Source: Pseudomonas sp.
GTDB taxonomy: Bacteria > Pseudomonadota > Gammaproteobacteria > Pseudomonadales > Pseudomonadaceae
Length of the DNA stretch: 13,665 nucleotides
NCBI GenBank assembly: GCA_007117785.1
Contig: SKFV01000043.1
Location: 1-13,665, forward strand
Reading direction: 5' to 3'
The notes under the pieces are model-generated. The model saw only the letters and a list, made by a program, of their open reading frames with translations. It was not told the DNA's origin and made no database searches. The number at the start of each line of letters is the position of its first letter. Position 1 is the stretch's first letter. This document shows, piece by piece, positions 13,438-13,665 of the stretch. The position numbers and the translations under genes are program-made.

Positions 13438-13665
13438 ATGACTGCCTATATATATGATGGTTTGCGTTCCCCCTTCGGCCGCCACGCCGGTGCCCTTGCC
13501 AGCGTGCGCCCGGATGACCTGCTGGCTGATGTCATGCGTGCGCTGGTTGCGCGCAACCCCTTTGCCGGCGAAGACTACGAAGACGTGGTCATGGGCAATA
13601 CCAACCAGGCCGGTGAAGATGCGCGCAACATTGCCCGCCACGCCGGTTTGCTGGCTGGCCTGCCG
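13438..13665 (+). CDS. Thiolase N-terminus, 3-oxoadipyl-CoA thiolase-like, cut by window edge
   Basis: 76 codons from ATG at 13438 to the right edge, no stop. Thiolases split 3-oxoacyl-CoA with CoA to acetyl-CoA and a shortened acyl-CoA. Seen: YDGLRSPFGRHAGALASVRP (6-25), which matches the thiolase start pattern R(T/S)P-GR-GG, and GNTNQAGEDARNIAR (51-65), close to the NQAGED-RN-AR block I associate with PcaF/PaaJ-type 3-oxoadipyl-CoA thiolases. The catalytic cysteine lies past the edge. AGGAG (13424-13428) inside the end of the dehydrogenase gene serves as ribosome site, so the two genes form one operon and should catalyse consecutive steps. It could still be a general acetyl-CoA acyltransferase. 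Confidence 0.9.
   Translation, partial: MTAYIYDGLRSPFGRHAGALASVRPDDLLADVMRALVARNPFAGEDYEDVVMGNTNQAGEDARNIARHAGLLAGLP

Overview
The window looks like chromosomal DNA of a Pseudomonas-like gammaproteobacterium, possibly Halopseudomonas. This rests on moderately high G+C, strong GGAG-type ribosome sites, and the styles of mutM, the PaaI-type thioesterase, SdsA1-type alkylsulfatase and PaaH-type dehydrogenase. The assignment is inferred from protein style, not from a marker gene. No rRNA, tRNA, CRISPR array, transposase or integrase was seen.

Bases 1-11664 carry eight complete genes and one partial gene, all on the minus strand. In transcription order from the right: PaaI-type thioesterase (11664-11236), multi-span permease (11225-9882), AraC-family regulator (9819-8866), secreted alkylsulfatase (8578-6614), a structured palindrome and a strong terminator (6582-6365), mutM (6299-5487), small exported protein (5316-4978), Na+/phosphate cotransporter-family protein with a PhoU-like tail (4895-3033), SDR oxidoreductase (2960-2112), and a self-sufficient cytochrome P450 of the CYP102/P450-BM3 type. 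The P450 starts at 2078 and runs off the left edge. Because its stop lies outside the window it is easy to overlook, although it fills the first 2 kb with 692 readable codons: the complete heme domain, the FMN domain and the start of the reductase linker.

A 252-bp divergent spacer (11665-11916) separates this block from a plus-strand operon: a PaaH-type 3-hydroxyacyl-CoA dehydrogenase (11917-13431), then the first 76 codons of a thiolase resembling 3-oxoadipyl-CoA thiolases (13438 to the edge). The spacer holds a near-perfect palindrome like IclR-family operators, just upstream of the dehydrogenase.

Read together (inference), much of the window could serve aliphatic-chain catabolism. The alkylsulfatase releases fatty alcohols from alkyl sulfates, the P450 hydroxylates chains, the SDR oxidises alcohols, and the hydroxyacyl-CoA dehydrogenase, thiolase and thioesterase handle the CoA stages. 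MutM, the phosphate-transporter relative and the small exported protein look like housekeeping neighbours. The points most worth a second look are the P450 fusion with altered carboxylate-anchor positions and its SDR partner, the roughly 145-bp multi-hairpin palindrome in the alkylsulfatase 3' region, the AraC-type (rather than LysR) neighbour of the alkylsulfatase with a repeated 15-mer upstream of that gene, and the IclR-like operator.
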